From positions 1 through 44,993 of the forward strand of contig JALHND010000012.1 in assembly GCA_022843705.1 (NCBI GenBank): 44,993 nucleotides of DNA, in the 5' to 3' direction. Positions 34,520 to 41,709 of the stretch are shown here, one piece after another. Positions within the stretch are counted from its first letter, which is position 1. Each line of letters starts with the position of its first letter. Under the pieces are notes generated by a model that made no database searches, was not told where the DNA came from, and worked only from the letters and a program-made list of their open reading frames with translations. The DNA comes from Burkholderiales bacterium (lineage in GTDB: Bacteria; Pseudomonadota; Gammaproteobacteria; Burkholderiales; SG8-41). The position numbers were made by a program, and so were the translations under genes.

Positions 34520-35590
34520 TCAGCGGCCAACCGCAGCCACAGCCGGACGCGATTCGGGCAGCGGCAGCATCACCGGTTCGTTGCGCTCGGCCGAAAGGTC
34601 AGCGGCGATGTAGACCTCCATCACCTGTCGCGCTTCCTCGGCGGTGACCAGCACCGGGCGGTCGCAGCAGACGGCCTCGATGAAATGCACGGTCTCGGCG
34701 TGCATCGGGCCGGCGAAGGCATGGTCGACGCGTTCGCCGGGCATCGAGGACATCGGCAGCTGCATGCCGCTTTTCATCGTGTTGAGCATGACATCACGGT
34801 GGGTGTCGTCGCAGATCACCGCGCCGTCGGTGCCGATCATCTCGATCCAGGTCGAGCAGGCGTTGGGGTAGCCGGGCGGCAGGCTCCAGCCGGCACCGAT
34901 GACGAAGGACATGCCGCTGTCCATGGTCACGGTGATCCACTGCGTGTCGGGCACCTCGGCGCCGCTGTTGGCCTTCATCGCGCCGAAATTGAGCTGCGAA
35001 TACACCCGGATCGGTTTCGCCGGCGCCAGGCACCAGAGGATGAAATCGAGATCGTGTGTGGCCTCCATCGCGGCGGGGGAAAGCTTGCTGCGGCCGGTGA
35101 TCTTGGCGCCGAGGCTCCTCTGGATATGGCGCGACACCAGCGCGCTGACCGGCTTGCCGATCAGGCCGGTGTCGATGCATTTCTTGACGTAGGCGTATTT
35201 CGGGTTGTAACGCTGGGAGTAGCCGATCGTGAACTTGACCCCCTTGCGGCGGGCGATCGCGATCAGCTCGTCGGCCTCGTGCAATTCGACCGCGATCGGC
35301 TTTTCCATGAACACGTGCAGGCCGGCTTCAAGGCAGTCCCGCGCCATCGGGTAGTGCAGCTTCTCCGGCGTCGCCGAGATCATCACCGCATCGAGATCCT
35401 TGAGCTCGAGCATTTTCCGGTAGTCGTCGGTGGCGGTCTTGGCGTTGCAGGACTTCGCCACCTCGGCGAGGCGTTCGGGGCGGGTTTCGACGATGTGGAG
35501 ATCCTTCACCGCCGGGTTGATCGCACAGGTGTCGGCGCGGATGCCGCCGCACCAGCCGGTGCCGATGATGCCTACGTTGATCTGCTTCAC
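34520..35590 (-). CDS. Gfo/Idh/MocA-family oxidoreductase (copy 5), GTG start
   Basis: A 356-aa predicted NAD(P)-dependent dehydrogenase and first gene of the minus-strand cluster. The Rossmann loop is VGIIGTGWCGGIRAD and the EKP motif HVFMEKPIAVE (E96-K97-P98). GYSQRYNPKYAYVKK and MEATHDLDFILWCLAP belong to the substrate domain (His-Asp pair). Translation starts at GTG, with GAGGGAG 9 bases upstream. It has an unusual number of Cys residues in its substrate domain (ending in EAVCCDRPV). It is divergent from the LysR gene across 299 bases, the classic setting for LysR control of the whole cluster. Confidence 0.88.
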   Translation of the reverse strand: MKQINVGIIGTGWCGGIRADTCAINPAVKDLHIVETRPERLAEVAKSCNAKTATDDYRKMLELKDLDAVMISATPEKLHYPMARDCLEAGLHVFMEKPIAVELHEADELIAIARRKGVKFTIGYSQRYNPKYAYVKKCIDTGLIGKPVSALVSRHIQRSLGAKITGRSKLSPAAMEATHDLDFILWCLAPAKPIRVYSQLNFGAMKANSGAEVPDTQWITVTMDSGMSFVIGAGWSLPPGYPNACSTWIEMIGTDGAVICDDTHRDVMLNTMKSGMQLPMSSMPGERVDHAFAGPMHAETVHFIEAVCCDRPVLVTAEEARQVMEVYIAADLSAERNEPVMLPLPESRPAVAAVGR

Positions 35591-35889
35591 TGCGGTTTTC
35601 TCCCTCGCGATGGCGCCGGTCCGCGCTCGTGGCGGAATGCCGGCGTGCTGCTGCTGTTTGTTGAGCCGGCCGTCATGTTAGCGACGGATGGCTGCAGGGA
35701 CAAATACCGAATCGGACCCCGTGACATAACAATCCGGCATGGCTACACTGCGGCACCGGCATGACCCGGGGATGGCGCATTGCAACATCGCGCGATGGGA
35801 AAAGGCCCGCCCTGCGGCATCCCGCCCCGGAAACGGCAGCGGCCGCAAAACATGCCGCTTTGTTATCTCACAACGGAAAGACCCGGATC
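35591..35889. promoter_or_regulatory. Divergent control region between Gfo copy 5 and the LysR gene
   Basis: A 299-base non-coding stretch between divergent genes; the upstream extension of the LysR ORF here has no family similarity. It should hold both promoters and LysR operator sites. I could not find a clean T-N11-A palindrome or a good -10/-35 pair by eye. The only clear signals are the Shine-Dalgarno sequences at each end. Confidence 0.5.
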
Positions 35890-36864
35890 ATGGACCTGCG
35901 TGGCATCCGCTATTTTGTCCAGATCGCCGAACTCGGCAGCATCACCCGCGCCGCCCAGCACCTGCGCATTGCACAGCCGGCACTGTCGCGGCACATCCAT
36001 GCGCTGGAGGACGAACTGGGCGTGCCGCTGCTGGTCAGGCTGCCCCGCGGCGTGCGCCTGACCACGGCGGGACGGCAATTCCTGGAACACTGCCAGCGCA
36101 TCCTGCGTGAACTCGGCCGCGCGCAGGACGGCCTGCGCAGCGGTGGTGCGGCGGCGCAGGGGCGGGTGATCCTCGGCGTGTCGCCGACCACCGGACCGCT
36201 GCTGCTGCCCGGTGTCGTCGAGCGCATGCGCCGGCAGTGCCCGCAGATCAGCCTGAAGGTGGTCGACGGCTTCAGCAACCAGCTCTACGACTGGCTGCAG
36301 GCCGGGCGCGCCGACATTGCGGTACTGACCAATCCCGTGAATTCGCGTTCGGTCAAGGTGACGCCGCTGATTTCCGAACCCATCGTGGTATTCGCGAAGG
36401 CGCAGGTGCGCGCCGCGAAGCGCTTTTTCACGGTGACCGAACTGGCGCGCACGCCGCTGGTCAGCACCGAGGCAATCCGCATCATCGCCGACGAGCAGTT
36501 GCAGCGTCATCGGGTGCGGATCAACGTCGAGGCGGAGATCGACGCGGTCGAAGCCATCCGCCGCCTCGTGCTCCGCGGCACCAGCATCGCGCTGATGCCG
36601 GTATCGACATTCCACGAAGATGTGGCGGCGGGAAACATCACCGCTGCGCCGGTTGCCGACGCAAACATCCATCGTATACTCACGCTCGGCCAGCAGGCGG
36701 AGCGCCGGCCTTCGGCTGCCATAGATGAAGTGGTGCAGATCATGGCCGCCGAAGTGCGCTCACTGGCGGATGAAGGCGTATTCAGCCTGCCCGGCAACAC
36801 GGCGGAAAAACCGGCGGCGAAAACGCAGCCGCATAAAAAAACACGCAAACAGGAGCAGGCATGA
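35890..36864 (+). CDS. LysR-type transcriptional regulator
   Basis: A 324-aa regulator with an N-terminal winged helix-turn-helix (MDLRGIRYFVQIAELGSITRAAQHLRIAQPALSRHIHALEDELG, residues 1-45) and a C-terminal periplasmic-binding-like effector domain. The ORF track starts 43 codons earlier, but the ATG at 35890 gives the canonical LysR N-terminus, with GGAAAG upstream. The C-terminus carries an unusual basic tail (EKPAAKTQPHKKTRKQEQA). Its stop overlaps the ATG of the amidohydrolase gene (ATGA), so they are co-translated. By position it probably controls both its own operon and the divergent Gfo/Bug/monooxygenase cluster, in response to a pathway intermediate (inference). Confidence 0.93.
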   Translation: MDLRGIRYFVQIAELGSITRAAQHLRIAQPALSRHIHALEDELGVPLLVRLPRGVRLTTAGRQFLEHCQRILRELGRAQDGLRSGGAAAQGRVILGVSPTTGPLLLPGVVERMRRQCPQISLKVVDGFSNQLYDWLQAGRADIAVLTNPVNSRSVKVTPLISEPIVVFAKAQVRAAKRFFTVTELARTPLVSTEAIRIIADEQLQRHRVRINVEAEIDAVEAIRRLVLRGTSIALMPVSTFHEDVAAGNITAAPVADANIHRILTLGQQAERRPSAAIDEVVQIMAAEVRSLADEGVFSLPGNTAEKPAAKTQPHKKTRKQEQA

Positions 36865-37850
36865 AGCGCATTGATGTGCACAACCACGTGATTCCGGAAA
36901 CCATCGTCAGGGCGATGCGGGCGAATCCGGTCTACAACACGAAAATCGAGGGGGAGGGCCACAACCGGGTGTTCATCCGCGGCAAGGTGCGTTTTCCGTT
37001 CGAGCCCGAGTTCTACGACGCCGACGCCAAGCTCGAATCCATGGACCGCAAGAAAATCGACATCGCCTTCATCTCGCCGGGCCCGCAGACCTTTTTCTAC
37101 AACCTGAAGGATGAACTGGCGATCGAGACTGCGCGCATCGTCAATGACGGCGTTGCGCAGATGGTCGCGGCGAAACCCGGCCGCCTGCGCGGCATGGCCA
37201 CGCTGCCGATGCAGCATCCGGAAGCGGCCATCGCCGAGCTGGAACGCGTGGTCAAGGAATACGGATTCAGGGGTGTCGAGCTCGGCACGGCCATCGGCGA
37301 GGAGGAGCTGGCTGATCCGAAATTCCGTCCGGTGCTCAAACGCATCGAGGAACTCAAGGTGATGGTTTTCGCGCACCCGAATACCCAGGGCGCTGCAGGA
37401 CGTCTCGACTGCTATTACCTGATGAACCTGATCGGCAATCCGCTGGACACCACGATCATGGTCGGCAAGCTGATGTTCAGCGGCGCGCTGGATGAACTGA
37501 AGGACCTGAAAATCCTGCTCGCCCACGGCGGCGGCTTCCTGCCGTACCAGATCGGGCGTTTCGTGCATGGCCACAAGGTGCGGCCGGATACCGCCGAATT
37601 CACGCAATCCGATCCCATGCAGATGCTGAAACGTTTCTGGTTCGACGCGCTGACCCACAGCCCGCAGTCGATCCGCCACCTGATCGATGTCATCGGCTCC
37701 GAAAAAATCGTGCTCGGCACCGATGCGCCTTTCGACATGGGCGAGATGGCGCCGGTCGACCGCGTCGAAATGACGCCGGGCCTGACCCCGGAAGAGCGCG
37801 AAAACATCTGGTGCAAGGCCGCCACCGCGCTGTTCAACGGCAAGATCTGA
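36861..37850 (+). CDS. Amidohydrolase-2 family enzyme (ACMSD-like decarboxylase or hydrolase)
   Basis: A 329-aa metal-dependent TIM-barrel protein. The N-terminal RIDVHNHVIPE supplies the HxH metal ligands (H7, H9). VMVFAHPN and LAHGGGFLPYQIGRF supply further His residues, and VLGTDAPFDMG supplies the conserved catalytic Asp. The arrangement is that of 2-amino-3-carboxymuconate-6-semialdehyde decarboxylase and gamma-resorcylate decarboxylase. A non-oxidative decarboxylation of an aromatic or muconate-type acid is therefore plausible, though hydrolases also occur in the family. AGGAG lies upstream of the ATG, which overlaps the LysR stop. nudC follows after 6 bases. Confidence 0.88.
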   Translation: MKRIDVHNHVIPETIVRAMRANPVYNTKIEGEGHNRVFIRGKVRFPFEPEFYDADAKLESMDRKKIDIAFISPGPQTFFYNLKDELAIETARIVNDGVAQMVAAKPGRLRGMATLPMQHPEAAIAELERVVKEYGFRGVELGTAIGEEELADPKFRPVLKRIEELKVMVFAHPNTQGAAGRLDCYYLMNLIGNPLDTTIMVGKLMFSGALDELKDLKILLAHGGGFLPYQIGRFVHGHKVRPDTAEFTQSDPMQMLKRFWFDALTHSPQSIRHLIDVIGSEKIVLGTDAPFDMGEMAPVDRVEMTPGLTPEERENIWCKAATALFNGKI

Positions 37851-37856
37851 ACGGCC

Positions 37857-38687
37857 ATGGGGCAGGGCATGTTCGTGCCGGGGCATCGCGGCCCGGCGCG
37901 GGTCGAGGGCGAAGCCGCCTGCTGCATATTCCACGGCGGCCGCGTGTTCATCGCGCGCGACGGCAGCGGACGCCCTGCAATTCCGCGCATCGATATAGCC
38001 GCCCACGGAATGTCCCTGGAGGGCGCCCATTACCTCGGCATGCTTGATGACCTGCCCTGTTACGGCCTCAGCCTGCCGCATGACACCAGGCTGCCGCAGC
38101 AGCTTGAGCTGCTCGGCCTGCGCGCACTGATCCTCGAAGGCGATGAGCTGCCTGCGGCGGTCGCCGGCCAGGCGTTCCAGATTCTCGAATGGGCGCGCAC
38201 CCACCGCCACTGCGGCGCCTGCGGCGCGCCGACGCTGCCGCATGCCGCCGACCGCGCGCTGGAATGCCCCGATTGCAGGCTGGTGTTTTATCCGCGCATC
38301 GCGCCGGTGATGATGGCGCTGGTCCACCGCGACGGCGAGTTGCTGCTGACCCGCAAGCCCGGTTACGCGCCGGGGCGTTACACGGTGGTTGCCGGCTTCG
38401 TCGAGGCCGGAGAATCCCTCGAACAATGCCTGGCGCGGGAAGTGAAGGAAGAGGTCGGCGTCGACATCCGCAATCCGCGTTACTTCGGCAGCCAGCCCTG
38501 GCCGTTCCCCAATTCGCTGGTGATGGCCTTCAGTGCCGAATGGGCGGCGGGCGAGGTGGTGCCCGATCCGGGAGAACTCGAGGATGCGCGCTGGTTTCCG
38601 CTTGACGCACTGCCTGACCTCCCCGAAACGGTGCACATTTCCCGCCAGCTGATTGATGACACGCTGGCCCGCCTGAAAGACGCCTAG
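37857..38687 (+). CDS. nudC: NADH pyrophosphatase NudC (Nudix)
   Basis: NudC hydrolyses NAD(H) to NMN(H) and AMP and can remove NAD caps from RNA 5' ends. The 276-aa protein has a zinc ribbon (CGAC at 119-122, CPDC at 137-140). A complete Nudix box, GFVEAGESLEQCLAREVKEEVG (about residues 180-201), follows. The NudC-specific SQPWPFPNSL motif comes about ten residues later. The start could be the first ATG or the one four codons on. It lies 6 bases after the amidohydrolase in the same direction and is probably a housekeeping gene carried in the operon. Confidence 0.95.
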   Translation: MGQGMFVPGHRGPARVEGEAACCIFHGGRVFIARDGSGRPAIPRIDIAAHGMSLEGAHYLGMLDDLPCYGLSLPHDTRLPQQLELLGLRALILEGDELPAAVAGQAFQILEWARTHRHCGACGAPTLPHAADRALECPDCRLVFYPRIAPVMMALVHRDGELLLTRKPGYAPGRYTVVAGFVEAGESLEQCLAREVKEEVGVDIRNPRYFGSQPWPFPNSLVMAFSAEWAAGEVVPDPGELEDARWFPLDALPDLPETVHISRQLIDDTLARLKDA

Positions 38688-38806
38688 CACATCGTGGACC
38701 GTGGCCGGCGGGCCGCTTGCCGCGTGCTAGCATAATCCGAGGAGGAGGTGACCGGCGACCACGCCGGCCCGACAGTCGTTCAACACCACCACGCGGAACC
38801 ACCCAC

Positions 38807-39649
38807 ATGCCTTTCCATCGTTTCGAGGATTTTGAAAGCAATTACCTGACGCCGCATCTTTCCACCGGCAAGGCGCCGGTGATCGAGGGGCGCTACATCT
38901 ATTTCTGCCTGCTGCACAAGGTGGCGGGCACCGGCTCCGAATTGCATTACCACCCGAACGAATTGCTGATCTTCCCGGTCCGCGGCAAGATCAATGCCAT
39001 CGTCGGCAAGGACCGGCGCATCGTGAAGCCCGGCACCTTCGTCCACGCGCCGGCCTACGCCCGCCACTCGATGAAGGCCACCGAAGACGGCAACCTGCAG
39101 TACCTCTACATCAAGGACAAGACCTGGACCGTGGTCGGGCTGGCCGAGGACGAGGCGGTACCGGACAAGGCGATGACCGTGGCCGAGGTCAATAAAAAAT
39201 ACAACGTCGGCGACCGCGACAAGCACCAGAAAACCCAGGGCAAGTCGCAAGCGATCATCGAAGGCCTGCCGGTCTGCTTTCATCCGATACTCGACAGTCT
39301 CGATGCGCCGCCGCGTTCCGGCCGCTGCGTGAACTGGATCGAGGGCGGGCGCCTGGCTTTCGGCCTGTTCGAAGTGCCGTCGGGTTACGCCGAACCGGAA
39401 GCGGTATCGGAACGCGAACTCTTCGTCTACGTGCTCAGCGGAAAAATCGACGCCCAGGCCGGCACCGCGCGCAAGACCGTGGGCCCGGGCGACATCATCT
39501 ATGTGCCGCGTGGGGAACGTTACCGCCTGCAGGTGCGCGAACACGCGCGTTATGCGACGGTGTGCTCGACACCCTGGCTCGAAAACCGCATCGACAACAT
39601 GTCACCCGAGGAAGCCGAGCAGGCGCGGGTCAACATGAAACCGAACTGA
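38807..39649 (+). CDS. Two-domain cupin protein
   Basis: A 280-aa protein with two cupin barrels. The first carries ELHYHPNELLIFPVRGKINAIVG (around residues 46-68), where two His and a Glu can bind a metal. The second carries ERELFVYVLSGKIDAQAG and GPGDIIYVPRGERYRLQV (around 204-245), where the His ligands are not obvious. Bicupins include dioxygenases such as gentisate and 1-hydroxy-2-naphthoate dioxygenase, and non-catalytic binding proteins. There is no signal peptide. The ORF-track extension upstream is not supported; the ATG at 38807 has only a weak Shine-Dalgarno. A Bug receptor gene follows 117 bases later. A ring-cleaving role would fit the cluster but is not shown. Confidence 0.8.
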   Translation: MPFHRFEDFESNYLTPHLSTGKAPVIEGRYIYFCLLHKVAGTGSELHYHPNELLIFPVRGKINAIVGKDRRIVKPGTFVHAPAYARHSMKATEDGNLQYLYIKDKTWTVVGLAEDEAVPDKAMTVAEVNKKYNVGDRDKHQKTQGKSQAIIEGLPVCFHPILDSLDAPPRSGRCVNWIEGGRLAFGLFEVPSGYAEPEAVSERELFVYVLSGKIDAQAGTARKTVGPGDIIYVPRGERYRLQVREHARYATVCSTPWLENRIDNMSPEEAEQARVNMKPN

Positions 39650-39672
39650 AGGTACAGAGTCCTACAAGAACA

Positions 39673-39709
39673 GCTTCCACGCCGCGCGACACCGCGCGGC
39701 GCAGGAAGC
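39673..39709 (+). other. Long GC-rich hairpin between the cupin and Bug genes
   Basis: GCTTCC and GGAAGC arms enclose a perfect 9-bp CGCCGCGCG/CGCGCGGCG stem with an ACAC loop. In total 15 bp are interrupted by one small internal loop. There is no T-run, so it is not a standard terminator. It sits 57 bases before the Bug start and may be an operator or an RNA-processing element. Confidence 0.6.
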
Positions 39710-39766
39710 GTCTGCAGCAGCTGGGAAACATCGGCCGCGTGTTTAAACAACTACCGGAGAGGAACG

Positions 39767-40762
39767 ATGAAAAAATTATTTAAAATCAATAACTTATATA
39801 TTTCACTTGGTATTGCTGGCGCCTTGCTCGGCGGCGCAGTGCAGGCCCAGGGCTGGAAACCCGATCGTCACGTGGAATTGATCGTGCCGGCCGGTGCAGG
39901 AGGTTCGCTGGACCATGTCGGCCGCACTTTCCAGAAACTGTGGGACGAACTGAAGCTGGTTCCGTCATCCAGCGCCGTGGTCAACCGCTCCGGCGGCGGC
40001 CACGCAGTGGCCTACAACTTCCTTAACCAGCAGTCCGGCAATCCGCATTTTTTGAGCATCACTTCATCGACGCTGCACACCAGCCACATCAACGGCCGGC
40101 TCAAGCTGTCCTTCCGGGATTTCACGCCCCAGGCAGTGATGCTGACCGAATACATCGCTTTTGCAGTGCGCCCCGATTCGCCATTGAAGACAGGCAAGGA
40201 CCTGATCGAAGCGCTGCGCAAGGATCCCGCCAGCCTGAGCCTCGCGCTCAGCAGCGCGCTCGGCGGCACGCACCATATTTCCTTCGGCCTGCCGCTGATG
40301 TCGGGAAAGGTCGACATCAAGAAAGCCAAGATGATTGCCTTCAATTCCACCGGTGAAGCGATAACCGCGCTGCTCGGCGGCCATGTCGACGTGCTCTCGG
40401 GCGGGGCCGTGCAGATCGCCCCGCATGTGGCCGGCGGCAAAATGCGCCTGCTGGCGATTTCCGCCCCGCAACGTGTTGCCGGTGCGCTGGCCGACGGTCC
40501 GACCTGGCCCGAACTCGGGTATAAAGGCGTCTTTGAAAACTGGCGCGGTGTCATCAGTCCCGGAAAAATCACCCCGGAACAGACGGCATACTGGGATGGC
40601 GTGTTCGGCAGGATCGCAAACAGCCCCGATTTCAAGGCGATGGCAGAAAAGAACCAGTGGGTCATCAATTACAAAAATTCCGCTGAAACGCGCAGGTTCT
40701 TCGAGTCGGAATACGCGGAACTCAGGGAAGTCATGGATTTCCTGGGACTTTCCAAGCAGTAG
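39767..40762 (+). CDS. Bug/TctC-family periplasmic solute-binding protein (copy 5, divergent)
   Basis: A 331-aa secreted receptor with a Lys-rich signal peptide (MKKLFKINNLYISLGIAGALLGG, cleaved near VQA-QG). The first 40 bases are AT-rich compared with the surroundings. The ligand loops differ from the other four copies: RHVELIVPAGAGGSLDHVGR and VVNRSGGGHAVAYNFL replace the usual VDNRPGAGG. A separate substrate group is likely. CCGGAGAGG upstream supports the ATG. The dehydrogenase-like gene follows 14 bases after the stop, so receptor and enzyme probably share a transcript and a compound. Confidence 0.9.
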   Translation: MKKLFKINNLYISLGIAGALLGGAVQAQGWKPDRHVELIVPAGAGGSLDHVGRTFQKLWDELKLVPSSSAVVNRSGGGHAVAYNFLNQQSGNPHFLSITSSTLHTSHINGRLKLSFRDFTPQAVMLTEYIAFAVRPDSPLKTGKDLIEALRKDPASLSLALSSALGGTHHISFGLPLMSGKVDIKKAKMIAFNSTGEAITALLGGHVDVLSGGAVQIAPHVAGGKMRLLAISAPQRVAGALADGPTWPELGYKGVFENWRGVISPGKITPEQTAYWDGVFGRIANSPDFKAMAEKNQWVINYKNSAETRRFFESEYAELREVMDFLGLSKQ

Positions 40763-40768
40763 AAGGAG
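40763..40768 (+). promoter_or_regulatory. Shine-Dalgarno pointing to a non-canonical ATC start
   Basis: AAGGAG begins one base after the Bug stop. At normal spacing (8 bases) it is followed by ATC at 40777, where ATG would be expected. Confidence 0.65.
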
Positions 40769-40776
40769 CAGCAGTC

Positions 40777-41709
40777 ATCAAGCAGCAGAACATAGGCAGC
40801 ATCGGTCTCGGCATCATGGGTGGCGCCTTTGCGCGCCACCTGCTTTCCGAAGGATTCGCGGTCACCGGCTTCGATATCGACCCGAAACGACGCGCCGCCC
40901 TGAAAAAACTCGGCGGCACACCGGCAGCAACGGCCGCGGCGGTTTACGCAAAATGTCCGGTGCTGGTCACCTCGCTGCCGAGCATTGCCGCGGTCAATGC
41001 GGCCTTTTTCGGCAGGGACGGCATTGCGGGCAAGGCGAAGCGGGGCACCGTGGTCATCGAGACCAGCACCCTGCCTCTGGCCAAAAAACACGAGATCCGC
41101 GAACGCTGCGCCGGTCGCGGCATCGTTGTCCTGGACTGCCCGGTCAGCGGCACCGGCGCCCAGGCCGCCAACCGCGACATCGCCATCTACGCCAGCGGCG
41201 ACCGCAGCGCCTACGATCGCGCCGAAGCGGCATTGAAGGGATTCTCGCGCAGCGTTTATTACTGCGGGGAATACGGCAACGGCTCGAAACTGAAGTATGT
41301 CGCCAACCTGCTGGTGACGATCCACAACCTGTCAACCGCCGAGGCCATGGTTCTGGGCATGAAATCCGGACTCGACCTTGAACTGCTCTACAAGGTGATC
41401 AGGGACGGCGCCGGCAACTCGCGGATGTTCGAAGTGCGGGGCCCGCTGATGATCCGCGGCGACTACAGCCAGGCGACGATGAAAATCGACGTCTACAAGA
41501 AGGATATTGATATCATTGAAGAGTTCGCGGCCGACCTGCATTGCCCGGTGCCGCTGTTCGAAGCCTCGAAACCGTTTTACGCCGCAGCCCATGCGCAGGG
41601 CCGCGCGCTGGAGGACACCGCCGCCGTCTGTGCCGTGCTGGAGCAGATGGCCGGCGTGAAGCGCAAGAAACGCAACACTTCCAAAACCCGAAAGAGAAAG
41701 ACCCGATGA
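40777..41709 (+). CDS. 3-Hydroxyisobutyrate dehydrogenase-like NAD(P)-binding protein, apparent ATC start
   Basis: A beta-hydroxyacid dehydrogenase, 310 aa if read from 40777. IGSIGLGIMGGAFARHL is the NAD-binding loop, LDCPVSGTGAQAANRD the substrate motif, and GNGSKLKYVANLLVTIHN holds the catalytic Lys. The ORF-track start (ATG 40816) would cut off the first strand and half of the glycine loop. The only well-placed Shine-Dalgarno (AAGGAG, 40763) points to ATC at 40777, one base different from ATG, and no ATG, GTG or TTG lies between. So either AUC is used, or there is a mutation or base-call error. The C-terminus is strongly basic (KRKKRNTSKTRKRKTR). The stop overlaps the next ATG. Confidence 0.82.
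   Translation: MKQQNIGSIGLGIMGGAFARHLLSEGFAVTGFDIDPKRRAALKKLGGTPAATAAAVYAKCPVLVTSLPSIAAVNAAFFGRDGIAGKAKRGTVVIETSTLPLAKKHEIRERCAGRGIVVLDCPVSGTGAQAANRDIAIYASGDRSAYDRAEAALKGFSRSVYYCGEYGNGSKLKYVANLLVTIHNLSTAEAMVLGMKSGLDLELLYKVIRDGAGNSRMFEVRGPLMIRGDYSQATMKIDVYKKDIDIIEEFAADLHCPVPLFEASKPFYAAAHAQGRALEDTAAVCAVLEQMAGVKRKKRNTSKTRKRKTR

Noticed and set aside
36507-38690. 727-aa minus-strand ORF
   Set aside because: It is antisense to the LysR, amidohydrolase and nudC genes, all of which have clear motifs; its own translation shows none.
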